From: Hoyosella subflava DQS3-9A1 | GTDB lineage: Bacteria > Actinomycetota > Actinomycetes > Mycobacteriales > Mycobacteriaceae | Direction: 5' to 3' | DNA: 64,000 bases | Assembly: GCF_000214175.1 (NCBI RefSeq) | Contig: NC_015564.1 | Span: 496,001 to 560,000, forward strand | Part shown: piece by piece, positions 17,845 to 29,613 of the stretch | Position numbering within the stretch: position 1 is the stretch's first letter | Layout of the letters: each line of letters starts with the position of its first letter | Program-made: the position numbers and the translations under genes | The notes under the pieces: generated by a model | The model's input: the letters and a program-made list of their open reading frames with translations, nothing else | Database searches by the model: none | Told to the model about the DNA's origin: nothing

Positions 17845-18271
17845 ATTCGGGTTGCCTTGAGTAGCCCAGACTTGTTCTCGGGCCGTCAAGGCAGTGGTCA
17901 GTGCTGCGGCCTGCGCATTTGCGAAGGTCAGCTGCGTTTCGCCTGGTCGCGGAGTGCAGTGCAGCTAGTAGCGAGAGACAAACCGAGCGTCCTCAGGGGC
18001 GCATCCGGGACACGTTCACGCTGCCCGTCAGGGCAGAAGAATGCGCGGAGAGGCGACACGCCCGACCGCGTGGACCGGAGAACCATGACAGGTGAACAGC
18101 GGCAGCGGATCGGATCTGGCACGCGCCCGCGGGCTGTGGTTCGTCTGGAATGGCTGCTCAGCATCCTGACGTAAGGATGCAGGGCATCGAAGGGGTGGTC
18201 CCAGGACCACAACATCGAAAGGTGTGACCCGAGGGGGTCACAGCTACAGCGGCAAGGAAAAGGACACAAGC
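17845..18271 (+). other. Long untranslated leader of the S10 operon with two hairpins
   Basis: About 430 bases without a convincing gene. Two perfect stems lie near the 3' end: GTGGTC-CCAG-GACCAC at 18195-18210 and TGTGACCC-CGAG-GGGTCACA-type pairing at 18223-18242. Both are close to the rpsJ start. Such a leader could allow attenuation or ribosomal-protein feedback, but no known L4-binding structure was recognised. Confidence 0.5.
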
Positions 18272-18577
18272 GTGGCGGGACAGAAGATCCGCATCAGGCT
18301 CAAGGCCTACGACCATGAGGCGATTGATGCGTCAGCGCGCAAGATCGTCGAGACGGTGACCCGTACGGGCGCTCGGGTCGTCGGCCCGGTGCCGTTGCCG
18401 ACCGAGAAGAACGTGTACTGCGTCATCCGCTCGCCGCATAAGTACAAGGATTCGCGCGAGCATTTCGAGATGCGCACTCACAAGCGTCTCATCGACATCC
18501 TCGACCCGACGCCGAAGACGGTTGATGCGCTCATGCGGATCGATCTACCGGCGAGCGTCGACGTCAACATCCAGTGA
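18272..18577 (+). CDS. rpsJ: 30S ribosomal protein S10
   Basis: The GTG start at 18272 gives [16 protein letters not shown], the conserved S10 beginning, and the family length of 101 residues. A GGCAAGGAAAAGGA stretch upstream serves as ribosome-binding site. S10 sits in the 30S head and also acts in transcription antitermination (NusE). First gene of the S10 operon. Confidence 0.99.
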   Translation: MAGQKIRIRLKAYDHEAIDASARKIVETVTRTGARVVGPVPLPTEKNVYCVIRSPHKYKDSREHFEMRTHKRLIDILDPTPKTVDALMRIDLPASVDVNIQ

Positions 18578-18607
18578 TCGTGCAAGACGCAGTGGAGACA
18601 CGCTCAA

Positions 18608-19267
18608 ATGACTAAGCAGAACGAAGCAAAGATCAAGGGCATCCTGGGCAACAAGCTCGGCATGACTCAGGTCTTCGACGATCGCAACCGCGTTGTGCCG
18701 GTAACTGTCGTCAAGGCCGGGCCGTGCGTCGTTGTCGGGGTGCGAACCGAAGAGACTGACGGCTACAACGCTGTGCGGCTCGCATTCGGTGCAATCGACC
18801 CCCGTAAGGTAACCAAGCCCGTCGCCGGGCAGTACGCGAAGGCTGGTGCGACACCGCGCCGTCACCTCGTTGAGCTCCGTGTAGCAGACCCGTCTCAGTA
18901 CGAGGTCGGCCAGGAAGTTACAGCAGACGTCTTCGCGGATGGCGCCACGGTGGATGTGACCGGCATCAGCAAGGGCAAGGGCACCGCCGGTGTCATGAAG
19001 CGCCACGGTTTTGCCGGGCAGGGCGCTTCACACGGCGCTCAGGCTGTGCACCGTCGTCCAGGCTCAATCGGTGGCTGCGCCACTCCGGGCCGCGTTTTCA
19101 AGGGCATGCGCATGGCAGGCCGCATGGGCAACGAGCGTGTCACCACCCAGAACCTGACGGTTTACAAGGTGGACAGCGATGCTGGTCTGCTCCTTATCAA
19201 GGGCGCCATCCCCGGTCGTAAGGGCGGCCTTGTTGTCGTCAAGACCGCTGTGAAGGGTGGCGAGTAA
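18608..19267 (+). CDS. rplC: 50S ribosomal protein L3
   Basis: 219 residues with the L3 core ([13 protein letters not shown] at the start, then [20 protein letters not shown], the loop that reaches towards the peptidyl-transferase centre). L3 is an early assembly protein of the 50S subunit. It follows rpsJ by 30 bp and precedes rplD by 2 bp. Confidence 0.99.
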   Translation: MTKQNEAKIKGILGNKLGMTQVFDDRNRVVPVTVVKAGPCVVVGVRTEETDGYNAVRLAFGAIDPRKVTKPVAGQYAKAGATPRRHLVELRVADPSQYEVGQEVTADVFADGATVDVTGISKGKGTAGVMKRHGFAGQGASHGAQAVHRRPGSIGGCATPGRVFKGMRMAGRMGNERVTTQNLTVYKVDSDAGLLLIKGAIPGRKGGLVVVKTAVKGGE

Positions 19268-19269
19268 AT

Positions 19270-19968
19270 ATGACCAGCGTTAAAGACACAGTGGCAGCAA
19301 CGAAACTGCAGCTGGATGTCCGTACCCCCGAGGGCGGCACCAACGGCACTGTCGATCTGCCCGCCGAAATCTTCGATGCGCCAGTCAACGTCGCACTGAT
19401 GCACCAGGTGGTGGTGGCTCAGCTTGCAGCCGCACGCCAGGGCACCCACTCGACGAAGACGCGTGCCGAGGTCAGCGGTGGTGGCAAGAAGCCATACCGC
19501 CAGAAGGGCACCGGCCGTGCGCGCCAGGGCTCGACCCGCGCGCCGCAGTTCGTCGGTGGTGGCACGGTTCACGGCCCGAAGCCGCGTGACTACAGCCAGC
19601 GCACCCCGAAGAAGATGATCGCGGGTGCACTGCGCAGCGCGCTGTCAGACCGTGCGCGCAGCGAGCGTATCCACGTCATCACCGAGGTAGTGGCTGGTCA
19701 GGAACCATCCACGAAAGCGGCGAAGACCTTCTTCGCGCAGATCAGCGACCGGAATAAGTTCCTCCTGGTCGTCGGTCGCGAAGATCTGGCTGCGTGGCTG
19801 AGCGTGAGCAACCTCGACAACGTTCACCCCATCGCTCCTGACCAGCTCAACACGTATGACGTGCTGGACAGTGACGACCTGGTGTTCACCGTTGAGGCTC
19901 TGGATTCGTTCATCGCCGCACGGACCGCCAAGTCGGGTGCAGCATCATCTGAGGAGGAGTCGAAGTGA
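19270..19968 (+). CDS. rplD: 50S ribosomal protein L4
   Basis: 232 residues, actinobacterial length. The long tunnel loop is present ([16 protein letters not shown], then [13 protein letters not shown]). L4 lines the nascent-peptide exit tunnel. The stop overlaps the rplW start as GTGA, so translation is coupled. A short Ser/Glu-rich tail ends the protein. Confidence 0.99.
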   Translation: MTSVKDTVAATKLQLDVRTPEGGTNGTVDLPAEIFDAPVNVALMHQVVVAQLAAARQGTHSTKTRAEVSGGGKKPYRQKGTGRARQGSTRAPQFVGGGTVHGPKPRDYSQRTPKKMIAGALRSALSDRARSERIHVITEVVAGQEPSTKAAKTFFAQISDRNKFLLVVGREDLAAWLSVSNLDNVHPIAPDQLNTYDVLDSDDLVFTVEALDSFIAARTAKSGAASSEEESK

Positions 19969-20279
19969 CCACCTCGAAGACCCTCGCAGATCCGCGCGAC
20001 ATCATCCTCGCGCCGGTCATCTCTGAGAAGTCTTACGGGCTGATCGAAGAGGGAACCTACACCTTCCTCGTGCACCCGGACGCGAACAAGACGCAGATCA
20101 AGATCGCCATTGAGAAAATCTTCGGCGTGAAGGTCGTGAGCGTGAACACCGCCAACCGGCAGGGCAAGAAGAAACGGACCCGATTCGGGTTCGGCAAGCG
20201 CAAGGACACCAAGCGCGCCTTCGTCACCCTGACGGCAGACAGCAAGCCCATCGAGCTCTTCGGAGGTCCGGTCGCCTAG
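19965..20279 (+). CDS. rplW: 50S ribosomal protein L23
   Basis: 104 residues starting with GTG. Conserved features are [17 protein letters not shown] and the basic loop [19 protein letters not shown]23 lies at the exit of the peptide tunnel and docks trigger factor and SRP. A 63-bp gap to rplB follows, the longest within this part of the operon. Confidence 0.99.
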   Translation: MTTSKTLADPRDIILAPVISEKSYGLIEEGTYTFLVHPDANKTQIKIAIEKIFGVKVVSVNTANRQGKKKRTRFGFGKRKDTKRAFVTLTADSKPIELFGGPVA

Positions 20280-20342
20280 CATCCCAATTCACTTTGGGGC
20301 CTAGCTGACTGGGACTGACGAAACAAAGAGGACTGAAGACTC

Positions 20343-21176
20343 ATGGCAATCCGTAAGTACAAGCCAACATCCCCGGGCCGCCGGGGTGCGAGCGTCGCTG
20401 ACTTCGCGGAGATCACGCGCTCGACTCCGGAAAAGTCACTGGTTCGCCCACTGACCAAGTCCGGTGGCCGTAACGCTCATGGCCGGATCACAACCCGGCA
20501 CAAGGGCGGTGGACACAAGCGTGCATACCGCGTCATCGACTTCCGCCGCGCGGACAAAGACGGCGTCAACGCGAAGGTCGCTCACATTGAGTACGACCCC
20601 AACCGCACTTCGCGGATCGCGTTGCTCCACTACCTCGATGGCGAAAAGCGCTACATCATCGCTCCGGCGAAGCTGAAGCAAGGCGACGTCGTCGAGTCGG
20701 GACCCGGTGCAGACATCAAGCCAGGTAACAACCTGCCGCTGCGCAACATCCCGACAGGTACGGTCATCCACGCGATCGAACTCCGCCCAGGTGGCGGCGC
20801 CAAGATCGCTCGCAGTGCGGGCACTTCCGTGCAGCTCGTCGCCAAGGATGGTCCATACGCCCAGCTGCGTATGCCGTCCGGCGAAATCCGGAATGTTGAC
20901 GTCCGCTGCCGTGCCTCGATTGGTGAGGTGGGCAACTCAGAGCACGCCAACATCAACTGGGGCAAAGCTGGCCGCATGCGGTGGAAGGGCAAGCGCCCAA
21001 CCGTCCGTGGTGTGGTGATGAACCCGATCGACCACCCACATGGTGGTGGTGAAGGTAAGACATCGGGTGGCCGTCACCCGGTGAGCCCGTGGGGCAAGCC
21101 GGAGGGTCGCACCCGTCGTCGCAAGGAAAGCGACAGGATGATCGTTCGCCGCCGCCGTACAGGCAAGAAGCGCTAG
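20343..21176 (+). CDS. rplB: 50S ribosomal protein L2
   Basis: 277 residues with [15 protein letters not shown] at the start and the highly conserved [18 protein letters not shown] stretch containing the histidine near the peptidyl-transferase centre. L2 is needed for subunit joining. AAAGAGGACTGAAGACTC lies before the ATG. Confidence 0.99.
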   Translation: MAIRKYKPTSPGRRGASVADFAEITRSTPEKSLVRPLTKSGGRNAHGRITTRHKGGGHKRAYRVIDFRRADKDGVNAKVAHIEYDPNRTSRIALLHYLDGEKRYIIAPAKLKQGDVVESGPGADIKPGNNLPLRNIPTGTVIHAIELRPGGGAKIARSAGTSVQLVAKDGPYAQLRMPSGEIRNVDVRCRASIGEVGNSEHANINWGKAGRMRWKGKRPTVRGVVMNPIDHPHGGGEGKTSGGRHPVSPWGKPEGRTRRRKESDRMIVRRRRTGKKR

Positions 21177-21189
21177 GAGGGAGTGAAAG

Positions 21190-21467
21190 ATGCCGCGCAG
21201 CCTTAAGAAGGGCCCGTTCGTCGATGACCACCTCCTCGCGAAGGTGGACGTCCAGAACGACAAGGGAACCAAGCAGGTCATCAAGACCTGGTCCCGCCGT
21301 TCGACGATCATTCCGGACTTCATTGGTCACACGTTTGCGGTCCACGATGGCCGTAAGCATGTCCCGGTGTTCGTTTCCGAGAACATGGTCGGTCACAAGC
21401 TCGGTGAGTTCGCGCCGACCCGGGCATTCAGAAGCCACATCAAGGAAGACCGGAAGAGCAAGCGCCG

Positions 21468-21471
<4 letters not shown>
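21190..21471 (+). CDS. rpsS: 30S ribosomal protein S19
   Basis: 93 residues beginning [16 protein letters not shown], the typical S19 start, with the conserved [19 protein letters not shown] and [10 protein letters not shown] motifs. Part of the 30S head, contacts S13 and the A-site side. GGAGGGAGTGAAAG precedes the start; the stop overlaps rplV (ATGA). Confidence 0.99.
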
Positions 21472-22687
<1,216 letters not shown>

Positions 22688-22689
22688 CG

Positions 22690-23106
22690 ATGCTGATCCC
22701 ACGCAAGGTGAAGCACCGCAAGCAGCACAAGCCCAAGCGCACGGGTCTCGCCAAGGGCGGCACCCAGGTGGTATTCGGTGACTTCGGTATTCAGGCTCTT
22801 GAGCCGGCGTACCTGACCAACCGGCAGATCGAATCCGCGCGTATTGCCATCAACCGGCACATCCGCCGTGGTGGCAAGGTGTGGATCAACGTGTTCCCTG
22901 ACCGGCCGCTGACGAAGAAGCCAGCCGAAACCCGCATGGGTTCAGGTAAGGGCTCACCCGAGTGGTGGGTCGCGAACATCAAGCCTGGCCGCGTGATGTT
23001 CGAGATGTCATACCCCAATGAGGAGGTGGCTCGTGAGGCTCTGCGCCGCGCGATCCACAAACTCCCAATGAAGTGCAGGATCGTGACGAGGGAGGGACAG
23101 TTCTGA
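22690..23106 (+). CDS. rplP: 50S ribosomal protein L16
   Basis: 138 residues beginning [19 protein letters not shown] with the conserved [21 protein letters not shown] and the [17 protein letters not shown] loop near the A site. The last base of the stop is the first base of the rpmC start. Confidence 0.99.
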   Translation: MLIPRKVKHRKQHKPKRTGLAKGGTQVVFGDFGIQALEPAYLTNRQIESARIAINRHIRRGGKVWINVFPDRPLTKKPAETRMGSGKGSPEWWVANIKPGRVMFEMSYPNEEVAREALRRAIHKLPMKCRIVTREGQF

Positions 23107-23351
23107 TGGCTACCGGAACAAAAGCCTCAGAGCTCCGTGAACTCAGCAAAGAAGAGCTGGTCGAGCGGCTACGCGAAGCTAAGGAAGAGCTCTTCAACCT
23201 GCGTTTCCAGATGGCAACCGGACAGCTCGACAACAACCGTCGTCTGGGCACAGTCCGTAAGGACATCGCACGGATCTACACGGTGCTGCGTGAGCGCGAA
23301 CTCGGGCTTGCTGCAGGACCGGAAACCGAGACGGCTGGTGACGCAGCATGA
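23106..23351 (+). CDS. rpmC: 50S ribosomal protein L29
   Basis: 81 residues. The ATG that overlaps the rplP stop by one base gives [20 protein letters not shown], the L29 start; an upstream in-frame start inside rplP is not needed. Two helices ([20 protein letters not shown], then [17 protein letters not shown]-like) and an actinobacterial acidic tail. It lies by L23 at the tunnel exit. Confidence 0.98.
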   Translation: MATGTKASELRELSKEELVERLREAKEELFNLRFQMATGQLDNNRRLGTVRKDIARIYTVLRERELGLAAGPETETAGDAA

Positions 23352-23659
23352 GTGAGGACAACAGCGTGAATTCGGCTCAGGCGGAAGGCTCCGCCCAGAC
23401 CCAGAAGCCCCGGGGCCGGCGCAAGACGCGCATCGGCTACGTGGTTTCCGACAAGATGCAGAAGACGATCGTCGTCGAGCTTGAAGACCGCGTGAAGCAC
23501 TCGCTTTACGGCAAGGTCATCCGGCGCACCAGCCGGGTCAAGGCTCACGACGAGAATGAGACCGCAGGCATCGGCGACCGCGTGCAGCTGATGGAGACCC
23601 GTCCACTGTCGGCCACCAAGCGCTGGCGGCTCGTCGAGGTTCTCGAAAAAGCCAAGTAG
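23348..23659 (+). CDS. rpsQ: 30S ribosomal protein S17
   Basis: 103 residues. An acidic N-terminal extension of about 25 residues precedes the S17 OB-fold ([32 protein letters not shown]). Its ATG overlaps the rpmC stop (ATGA). It is the last gene of the classical S10 operon; a strong hairpin follows. Confidence 0.99.
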   Translation: MSEDNSVNSAQAEGSAQTQKPRGRRKTRIGYVVSDKMQKTIVVELEDRVKHSLYGKVIRRTSRVKAHDENETAGIGDRVQLMETRPLSATKRWRLVEVLEKAK

Positions 23660-23667
23660 TCTTCCTT

Positions 23668-23699
23668 CTGCCCGCCGCAGCGCGAGCCGCGGTGGGCAG
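23668..23699 (+). terminator. Hairpin between S10 and spc operons
   Basis: CTGCCCGCCGC pairs with GCGGTGGGCAG (one G-U pair) around a 10-base loop, nine bases after the rpsQ stop. No T-run follows. It probably ends or attenuates the S10 transcript before rplN, which has its own 120-bp upstream gap. Confidence 0.6.
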
Positions 23700-23782
23700 A
23701 GCGGGGCAATAAAGACAGATTGGGACCGAGCGTGGTCAGGTCGGAAATCTGCCACGTATAAATCCAGGTTCAGGAGAAGATA

Positions 23783-24151
23783 GTGATCCAGCAGGAATCG
23801 CGACTTCGGGTCGCCGACAACACGGGTGCTAGGGAGATTCTGTGCATCCGCGTTCTCGGTGGATCCGGACGTCGTTACGCCGGTGTGGGTGACATCATCG
23901 TTGCGACGGTGAAGGAAGCCATCCCTGGCGGCAACATCAAGCGCGGCGAGGTCGTCAAGGCCGTTATCGTTCGCACCAAGAAGGAACGCCGCCGTCCCGA
24001 CGGTTCGTACATCCGATTCGATGAGAATGCAGCTGTCATCCTCAAGAACGCTACCGACCCACGTGGCACCCGAATCTTCGGCCCAGTTGGTCGTGAGCTT
24101 CGTGACAAGCGCTTCATGAAGATCGTTTCGCTTGCGCCGGAGGTGTTGTGA
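23783..24151 (+). CDS. rplN: 50S ribosomal protein L14
   Basis: 122 residues, GTG start ([19 protein letters not shown]), with the conserved [22 protein letters not shown] and [22 protein letters not shown] blocks. L14 forms an intersubunit bridge. First gene of the spc block; AGGAGAAGATA precedes the start. The stop overlaps rplX by one base. Confidence 0.99.
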   Translation: MIQQESRLRVADNTGAREILCIRVLGGSGRRYAGVGDIIVATVKEAIPGGNIKRGEVVKAVIVRTKKERRRPDGSYIRFDENAAVILKNATDPRGTRIFGPVGRELRDKRFMKIVSLAPEVL

Positions 24152-24468
24152 TGAAGGTACGTAAGGGCGACACAGTTCTCGTCGTATCAGGCAAGGACAA
24201 GGGCGCTAAGGGCAAGGTCATTCAGGCTTTCCCGAAGACCGAAAAGGTGCTTGTCGAGGGTGTGAACCGTATCAAGAAGCACACGCCCATTTCGGCAAAC
24301 CAGCGCGGTGCTCAGACCGGTGGAATCGTCACCCAGGAAGCGCCAATCCATGTTTCCAACGTCATGGTGGTCGATGCTGACGGGAATCCAACCCGGGTGG
24401 GATACCGCGCCGATGAGGAGTCCGGCAAGCGCGTTCGGATCTCCCGCAAGACCGGGAAGGACATCTGA
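24151..24468 (+). CDS. rplX: 50S ribosomal protein L24
   Basis: 105 residues from the ATG that overlaps the rplN stop (TGATG), giving the family start [22 protein letters not shown] one codon earlier is possible. The KOW motif and the [11 protein letters not shown] block are intact. L24 starts 50S assembly. Confidence 0.98.
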   Translation: MKVRKGDTVLVVSGKDKGAKGKVIQAFPKTEKVLVEGVNRIKKHTPISANQRGAQTGGIVTQEAPIHVSNVMVVDADGNPTRVGYRADEESGKRVRISRKTGKDI

Positions 24469-24470
24469 GC

Positions 24471-25055
24471 ATGACTGCTGTTGAGCACCCAGAAAAGTAC
24501 CGGAGTGAAGTGCAGCCGCGGCTGAAGTCCCGCTACCGCAGCGAGATCAAAGACGCGCTGAACAACGAGTTCACCTACGCGAACGTCATGCAGATCCCCG
24601 GTGTCGTGAAGGTCGTCGTCAACATGGGCGTCGGAGACGCCGCTCGTGACGGCAAGCTGATCAACGGCGCTGTCCGGGATCTCTCGCTGATCACCGGTCA
24701 GAAGCCTGAGGTTCGTCGCGCCCGGAAGTCCATCGCGCAGTTCAAGCTGCGCGAAGGAATGCCCATCGGTGCCCGCGCCACCCTGCGCGGTGACCGCATG
24801 TGGGAGTTCCTCGACCGCCTGGTCACCATCGCGCTGCCCCGTATCAGGGACTTCCGTGGACTGTCGCCCAAGCAGTTCGACGGAAATGGCAACTACACGT
24901 TCGGTCTCAATGAGCAGTCAATGTTCCACGAGATCGACATCGACTCGATCGACCGTCCTCGCGGCATGAACATCACTGTTGTGACTACCGCGACAACTGA
25001 CGAAGAGGGCCGTGCGCTGCTGAAGCACCTCGGCTTCCCCTTCAAGGAGAGCTGA
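24471..25055 (+). CDS. rplE: 50S ribosomal protein L5
   Basis: 194 residues with [43 protein letters not shown] and a C-terminal [10 protein letters not shown] block. L5 binds 5S rRNA and contacts P-site tRNA. Two bases after rplX. Confidence 0.99.
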   Translation: MTAVEHPEKYRSEVQPRLKSRYRSEIKDALNNEFTYANVMQIPGVVKVVVNMGVGDAARDGKLINGAVRDLSLITGQKPEVRRARKSIAQFKLREGMPIGARATLRGDRMWEFLDRLVTIALPRIRDFRGLSPKQFDGNGNYTFGLNEQSMFHEIDIDSIDRPRGMNITVVTTATTDEEGRALLKHLGFPFKES

Positions 25056-25061
25056 GCATCC

Positions 25062-25247
25062 ATGGCTAAGAAAGCACTGGTAATCAAGGCCGCTCGCAAG
25101 CCGAAGTTCGCCGTCCGCGCGTACACACGGTGCCAGAAGTGCGGTCGCCCGCACTCTGTCTACCGCAAGTTCGGTCTGTGCCGCGTGTGCCTTCGCGAGA
25201 TGGCGCACAAGGGCGAACTGCCCGGCGTGCACAAGTCGTCCTGGTGA
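25062..25247 (+). CDS. rpsN: 30S ribosomal protein S14, zinc-binding short form
   Basis: 61 residues, the short type Z form with two CxxC pairs (CQKC and CRVC) that bind zinc. This is the version normally kept in the spc operon of actinobacteria; a long zinc-free copy often exists elsewhere and takes over in zinc shortage. It lies 6 bp after rplE, with an 80-bp gap to rpsH. Confidence 0.99.
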   Translation: MAKKALVIKAARKPKFAVRAYTRCQKCGRPHSVYRKFGLCRVCLREMAHKGELPGVHKSSW

Positions 25248-25327
25248 GATTTCAAGAATTATCAATTTGCACTTCGCTGCAGGCCCCTGCGGGGAACCGT
25301 GGCGAGAAAGGTGAGTAGGTCACTCCC

Positions 25328-25726
25328 ATGACCATGACCGATCCTGTCGCAGACATGCTGACGCGTCTGCGCAATGCCAACTCGGCATTCCACGACACCG
25401 TGGTAATGCCGCACTCAAAGCTGAAGGCGAACATCGCCGAGATCCTGAAGCGCGAGGGATACATCGCCGACTACCGCACTGAGCCTGCTCGGGTCGGTAA
25501 GTCTTTGATCGTCGAGCTGAAGTACGGCCCGACCCGTGAGCGCTCGATCGCTGGTCTGCGCCGTGTTTCTAAGCCGGGTCTGCGCGTATACGCAAAGTCC
25601 ACCAATCTGCCGAAGGTACTGGGTGGCCTTGGCGTGGCGATCATCTCCACGTCGACAGGCTTGCTTACCGACCGTCAGGCTGCGACTCAGAGGGTGGGCG
25701 GGGAAGTCCTCGCCTACGTCTGGTGA
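25328..25726 (+). CDS. rpsH: 30S ribosomal protein S8
   Basis: 132 residues starting [20 protein letters not shown], with the C-terminal [26 protein letters not shown] rRNA-binding end (split: [17 protein letters not shown]). S8 is a primary 16S binder and in other bacteria represses the spc operon. The gap before it has no obvious hairpin of note. Confidence 0.99.
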   Translation: MTMTDPVADMLTRLRNANSAFHDTVVMPHSKLKANIAEILKREGYIADYRTEPARVGKSLIVELKYGPTRERSIAGLRRVSKPGLRVYAKSTNLPKVLGGLGVAIISTSTGLLTDRQAATQRVGGEVLAYVW

Positions 25727-25739
25727 GGGAGGCCACGAC

Positions 25740-26279
25740 ATGTCACGTATTGGAAAGCACCCTGTGCGAGTCCCGTCCGGTGTTGACATCAACATCGACG
25801 GCCAGAAAATTGTCGTGAAGGGCCCGAAGGGCACCCTCGATCTCACTATCGCCACACCGATTACGGTCGCTCGTGACGATGATGGAACGATCGCGGTTTC
25901 ACGTCCCGATGACGAGCGTAAGAGCCGCGCACTGCACGGTCTCTCACGCACGTTGATCAACAACATGGTCGTCGGTGTCACCGAGGGCTACACCACGAAC
26001 ATGGAAATCCATGGCGTGGGCTACCGCGTGCAGCAAAAGGGAAGCAACCTCGAGTTCGCCCTCGGGTTCAGCCACCCTGTGCCGATCGAGGCGCCGGAAG
26101 GCATCACCTTCAAGGTGGAATCGCCGACCAAGTTCTCGATCTCTGGCATCGACAAGCAGCAGGTGGGGCAGGTCGCTGCCAACATCCGCCGCCTGCGCCG
26201 TCCAGACCCCTATAAGGGCAAGGGCATTCGTTACGCCGGCGAGCAGATCCGTCGCAAGGAAGGAAAGACGGGTAAGTAA
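25740..26279 (+). CDS. rplF: 50S ribosomal protein L6
   Basis: 179 residues beginning [17 protein letters not shown]. Two homologous domains, ending with [20 protein letters not shown], the conserved C-terminus. The frame runs open into rpsH, but this ATG with GAGGGAGGCC upstream gives the family start. L6 lies near the GTPase centre. Confidence 0.99.
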   Translation: MSRIGKHPVRVPSGVDINIDGQKIVVKGPKGTLDLTIATPITVARDDDGTIAVSRPDDERKSRALHGLSRTLINNMVVGVTEGYTTNMEIHGVGYRVQQKGSNLEFALGFSHPVPIEAPEGITFKVESPTKFSISGIDKQQVGQVAANIRRLRRPDPYKGKGIRYAGEQIRRKEGKTGK

Positions 26280-26281
26280 TC

Positions 26282-26698
26282 ATGAGCCAGGCAACACAAG
26301 CAACAGATAAGCCGATCAAGCGCACGCCGGTCGGTACCGACGTCTCGACGCAGCGCCGTATCTCCCGTGCCCGCCGCCACTTCCGTCTGCGGAAGAAGAT
26401 CGCGGGTACTGCGGAACGTCCCCGTCTCGCAGTGCACCGCTCCTCGCGGCATATCCACGTGCAGGTGATCGACGACCTCGCAGGACGCACACTCGCTGCC
26501 GCATCGTCGATGGAGCCGGACGTGCGTGCTGTCGAGGGTGACAAAAAAGCCCGGAGCGAAAAGGTCGGTGCCCTCATCGCCCAGCGCGCCAAGGATGCCG
26601 GCATCGAAGCGGTGGTGTTCGACCGGGGTGGCAACGACTATCACGGCCGCATCGCCGCACTGGCTGATGCCGCACGTGAAGGTGGATTGAAGTTCTGA
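26282..26698 (+). CDS. rplR: 50S ribosomal protein L18
   Basis: 138 residues. An N-terminal extension of about 25 residues precedes the L18 core ([40 protein letters not shown]), ending [20 protein letters not shown]. It binds 5S rRNA with L5. Two bases after rplF. Confidence 0.98.
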   Translation: MSQATQATDKPIKRTPVGTDVSTQRRISRARRHFRLRKKIAGTAERPRLAVHRSSRHIHVQVIDDLAGRTLAAASSMEPDVRAVEGDKKARSEKVGALIAQRAKDAGIEAVVFDRGGNDYHGRIAALADAAREGGLKF

Positions 26699-26750
26699 TC
26701 ATGATGACCACCCGAAACACACCAAATCGTACGAACGGAAGGAAAGCCTA

Positions 26751-27398
26751 ATGCCGGGACGTGGTCGGCGTGACGGCGGCAGCGGACCCGCCGGTAGTAA
26801 CAATCCAAGTGGTGACGACCAGAAGGACCGCAGAGATCGTCGCGACCGCCGCGGCGACAATGCCCGTGGTCCAGCGAACGAGAAGTCGAACCATCTCGAG
26901 CGCGTCGTCGCGATCAACCGAGTCGCCAAGGTCGTCAAGGGTGGTCGTCGTTTCAGCTTCACCGCCCTCGTCGTTGTCGGTGACGGCAACGGTGTCGTCG
27001 GTGTCGGATACGGAAAGGCCAAGGAAGTTCCCGCGGCCATTCAGAAGGGCGTCGAAGAGGCCCGGAAGAATTTCTTCCGTGTTCCGCTGATCGCGGGCAC
27101 CATCACCCACCCAGTGCAGGGTGAAGCCGCAGCAGGTGTTGTCTTCCTGCGCCCGGCCAGCCCCGGTACCGGTGTTATCGCCGGCGGTGCTGTACGCGCA
27201 GTGCTTGAATGCGCAGGTGTCCATGACATCCTGTCGAAGTCACTAGGCAGCGACAACGCCATCAACGTTGTTCACGCGACGGTCGCAGCACTCAAGCAGC
27301 TGCAGCGCCCTGAGGAAGTTGCCGCACGTCGCGGTCTTCCGATCGAGCACGTTGCACCTGCCGGTATGCTCCGCGCACGCGCAGGGCAGGGGGCATAG
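26751..27398 (+). CDS. rpsE: 30S ribosomal protein S5
   Basis: 215 residues. The first 45 are Gly/Asp/Arg-rich and disordered, as in other actinobacteria. The core follows with [20 protein letters not shown] and [20 protein letters not shown]5 shapes decoding accuracy at the 30S mRNA entry. A 52-bp gap separates it from rplR, with GAAGGAAAGCCTA before the ATG. Confidence 0.99.
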   Translation: MPGRGRRDGGSGPAGSNNPSGDDQKDRRDRRDRRGDNARGPANEKSNHLERVVAINRVAKVVKGGRRFSFTALVVVGDGNGVVGVGYGKAKEVPAAIQKGVEEARKNFFRVPLIAGTITHPVQGEAAAGVVFLRPASPGTGVIAGGAVRAVLECAGVHDILSKSLGSDNAINVVHATVAALKQLQRPEEVAARRGLPIEHVAPAGMLRARAGQGA

Positions 27399-27400
27399 CA

Positions 27401-27580
27401 ATGGCTGAGTTGAGAGTTACCCAGCTGCGAAGCACCATCGGGGCGAACCCGAAGCAGCGCGAAAGCATGCGCACCCTTGGTCTGAAGCGGATCCGCCAGT
27501 CGGTAGTCCGTGAGGACACCCCTCAGAACCGTGGGCTTATCCATGTGGTGCGCCACCTCGTAGAAGTTGAGGAGGTCTGA
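27401..27580 (+). CDS. rpmD: 50S ribosomal protein L30
   Basis: 59 residues, [20 protein letters not shown] to the C-terminal LVEVEEV, the complete short L30 found by direct translation. It has the conserved [18 protein letters not shown] block. Two bases after rpsE and two before rplO, so tightly within the operon. Confidence 0.98.
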   Translation: MAELRVTQLRSTIGANPKQRESMRTLGLKRIRQSVVREDTPQNRGLIHVVRHLVEVEEV

Positions 27581-27582
27581 TC

Positions 27583-28023
27583 ATGGCGATCAAACTGCAC
27601 CACCTTCGTCCCGCTGAGGGCTCGAAGAAAGACAAGATGCGCGTTGGCCGCGGTGAAGGCTCAAAGGGCAAGACCGCTGGTCGTGGCACCAAGGGCACCA
27701 AGGCCCGCAAGCAGGTTCCCGTGATGTTCGAAGGTGGCCAGATGCCCCTTCACATGCGGCTTCCTAAGCTGAAGGGCTTCAAGAACCGGTTCCGCACCGA
27801 ATACCAGGCCGTGAACGTCGGTGACATCGCGCGCGTCTTCCCTGAAGGGGGCACGATCGGTGTCGCTGAACTCGTTCAGGCTGGCCTCGTTCGGAAGAAC
27901 GAGCTGGTGAAGGTTCTCGGCGAGGGCGACATCTCGGTAGCCGTGCAGGTTACCGCGAACAAGTTCTCCGGTGCCGCTAAAGAGAAGATCGCCGCTGCTG
28001 GCGGCTCCGCAACGGAGCTGTGA
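27583..28023 (+). CDS. rplO: 50S ribosomal protein L15
   Basis: 146 residues with the Gly/Lys-rich N-terminal arm ([17 protein letters not shown]), [20 protein letters not shown] and the globular C-terminal domain. It is a late assembly protein of the 50S. A strong hairpin follows before secY. Confidence 0.99.
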   Translation: MAIKLHHLRPAEGSKKDKMRVGRGEGSKGKTAGRGTKGTKARKQVPVMFEGGQMPLHMRLPKLKGFKNRFRTEYQAVNVGDIARVFPEGGTIGVAELVQAGLVRKNELVKVLGEGDISVAVQVTANKFSGAAKEKIAAAGGSATEL

Positions 28024-28060
28024 TATCTCGGATACAGCAGTGCTGTGACTGAAGCAACGA

Positions 28061-28090
28061 GAGGCCGTGGGGGTTCACCCTGACGGCCTC
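28061..28090. terminator. Terminator-like hairpin after rplO
   Basis: GAGGCCGT and ACGGCCTC form an 8-bp stem with an inner GGGT/ACCC pairing, followed by TTGTGCTGT. It lies 37 bases after the rplO stop and about 210 bases before secY. The remaining gap to secY holds no clear gene. Confidence 0.75.
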
Positions 28091-28299
28091 TTGTGCTGTC
28101 CGTGGTTCGTCACGGAATGGGGGAGGCTCGCCCAGCGCGCAACTGATGCTGCGGCGCAAAGGGCGTACCCCCGGATACTGTTAGAGTTGACCAGACCTGC
28201 GAGACAGGCATGTTGGCCATCGCTCGGCCAGCTATCACCGCGTGTGACCGCTTGCCTGAACTTCGCTGCCCTGTACTACCGTCCTAGCCAGGAGGATCG

Positions 28300-29613
28300 T
28301 TGCTCTCCGCCTTCGTTACGGCCATCAGGACTCCAGACCTGAGGCGGAAGATTCTCTTCACGCTCGGGATTGTCGTCCTCTACCGTCTCGGCGCGCAGAT
28401 TCCATCGCCCGGTGTTGACTTCGCGAATATTCAATCCTGTGTCGCGCAGGCTACCGGCGGCGACGCGGCCGGACTTTACTCGCTGATCAACCTGTTCTCC
28501 GGCGGCGCCCTGCTGCAGCTCTCGGTATTTGCAATCGGTGTTATCCCGTATATCACGGCGAGCATCATCGTCCAGTTGCTGACGGTAGTGATCCCGAAGT
28601 TCGAACAACTGAGAAAAGAAGGCCAAAGCGGTCAGGCCAAGATGACGCAGTACACGCGTTATCTCGCGGTCGCGCTGGCCATGCTGCAGGCGACGGGAAT
28701 CGTCGCACTGGCCGCGCGCGGTCAGCTCTTGCAGGGTTGTGAACTCGACATTATTGCCGATACCAGCGTCTTCGGGCTCCTGGTGATCGTGCTTGTGATG
28801 ACGGCTGGCGCAACGCTGCTGATGTGGTTCGGTGAGCAGGTCACCGAGCGGGGCGTCGGCAACGGTATGTCGCTGCTGATCTTCGCCGGCATCGCCGCCA
28901 TGATCCCGGTTGAGGGCAACAACATCCTTCAGAGCCGCGGTGGCGTCACGTTCACCCTCGTTTGTATCGCGGCAGCGGCGATTGTCACCGGTGTTGTGTT
29001 CGTCGAGCAGGGCCAGCGCCGCATTCCTGTGCAGTACGCGAAGCGCATGGTTGGGCGCCGCATGTACGGCGGTACGTCAACCTACTTGCCACTGAAGGTG
29101 AACCAGGCTGGTGTCATCCCGGTCATCTTCGCCTCGTCACTGCTGTACATGCCGTTCCTGGTTGTTCAGCTCACGACCGGGCAGGAAGAGCCACCGGCGT
29201 GGCAGCGCTTCATGACTGAGCATCTGATGAACCCGAGCAGCCCGGTGTACATCATCTTGTACTTCATGCTCATCATGTTCTTCACGTTCTTCTACGTATC
29301 GATCACGTTCAACCCGGATGATCGTGCTGAAGAGATGAAGAAGTACGGCGGCTTCATTCCTGGCATCAGGCCTGGGCGACCCACCGCCGAATACCTCTCG
29401 TTCGTGCTCAACCGCATCACACTGCCAGGCTCGATCTACCTGGGCACGATTGCTGTGCTGCCGAACGTATTCCTCAATGCGGGGAGTGGCGATGTCCAGA
29501 GCATTCCGTTCGGTGGTTCGGCGGTACTCATCATGGTGGTCGTGGCTCTCGATACAGTAAGGCAGATAGAAAGCCAACTGATGCAGCGCAACTATGAAGG
29601 GTTCTTGAAGTGA
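28300..29613 (+). CDS. secY: Protein translocase subunit SecY
   Basis: 437 residues, TTG start with AGGAGG six bases upstream. Ten predicted membrane segments and the family blocks [38 protein letters not shown] and [20 protein letters not shown] are present. It forms the protein-conducting channel with SecE and SecG in the cytoplasmic membrane. The stop overlaps the adk start by four bases (GTGA). Confidence 0.99.
   Translation: MLSAFVTAIRTPDLRRKILFTLGIVVLYRLGAQIPSPGVDFANIQSCVAQATGGDAAGLYSLINLFSGGALLQLSVFAIGVIPYITASIIVQLLTVVIPKFEQLRKEGQSGQAKMTQYTRYLAVALAMLQATGIVALAARGQLLQGCELDIIADTSVFGLLVIVLVMTAGATLLMWFGEQVTERGVGNGMSLLIFAGIAAMIPVEGNNILQSRGGVTFTLVCIAAAAIVTGVVFVEQGQRRIPVQYAKRMVGRRMYGGTSTYLPLKVNQAGVIPVIFASSLLYMPFLVVQLTTGQEEPPAWQRFMTEHLMNPSSPVYIILYFMLIMFFTFFYVSITFNPDDRAEEMKKYGGFIPGIRPGRPTAEYLSFVLNRITLPGSIYLGTIAVLPNVFLNAGSGDVQSIPFGGSAVLIMVVVALDTVRQIESQLMQRNYEGFLK

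Noticed and set aside
17857-18174. Open frame of 105 codons in the rpsJ leader
   Set aside because: No ribosome-binding site, Arg/Ser-rich composition of a random GC-rich frame, and it spans what looks like a structured leader.
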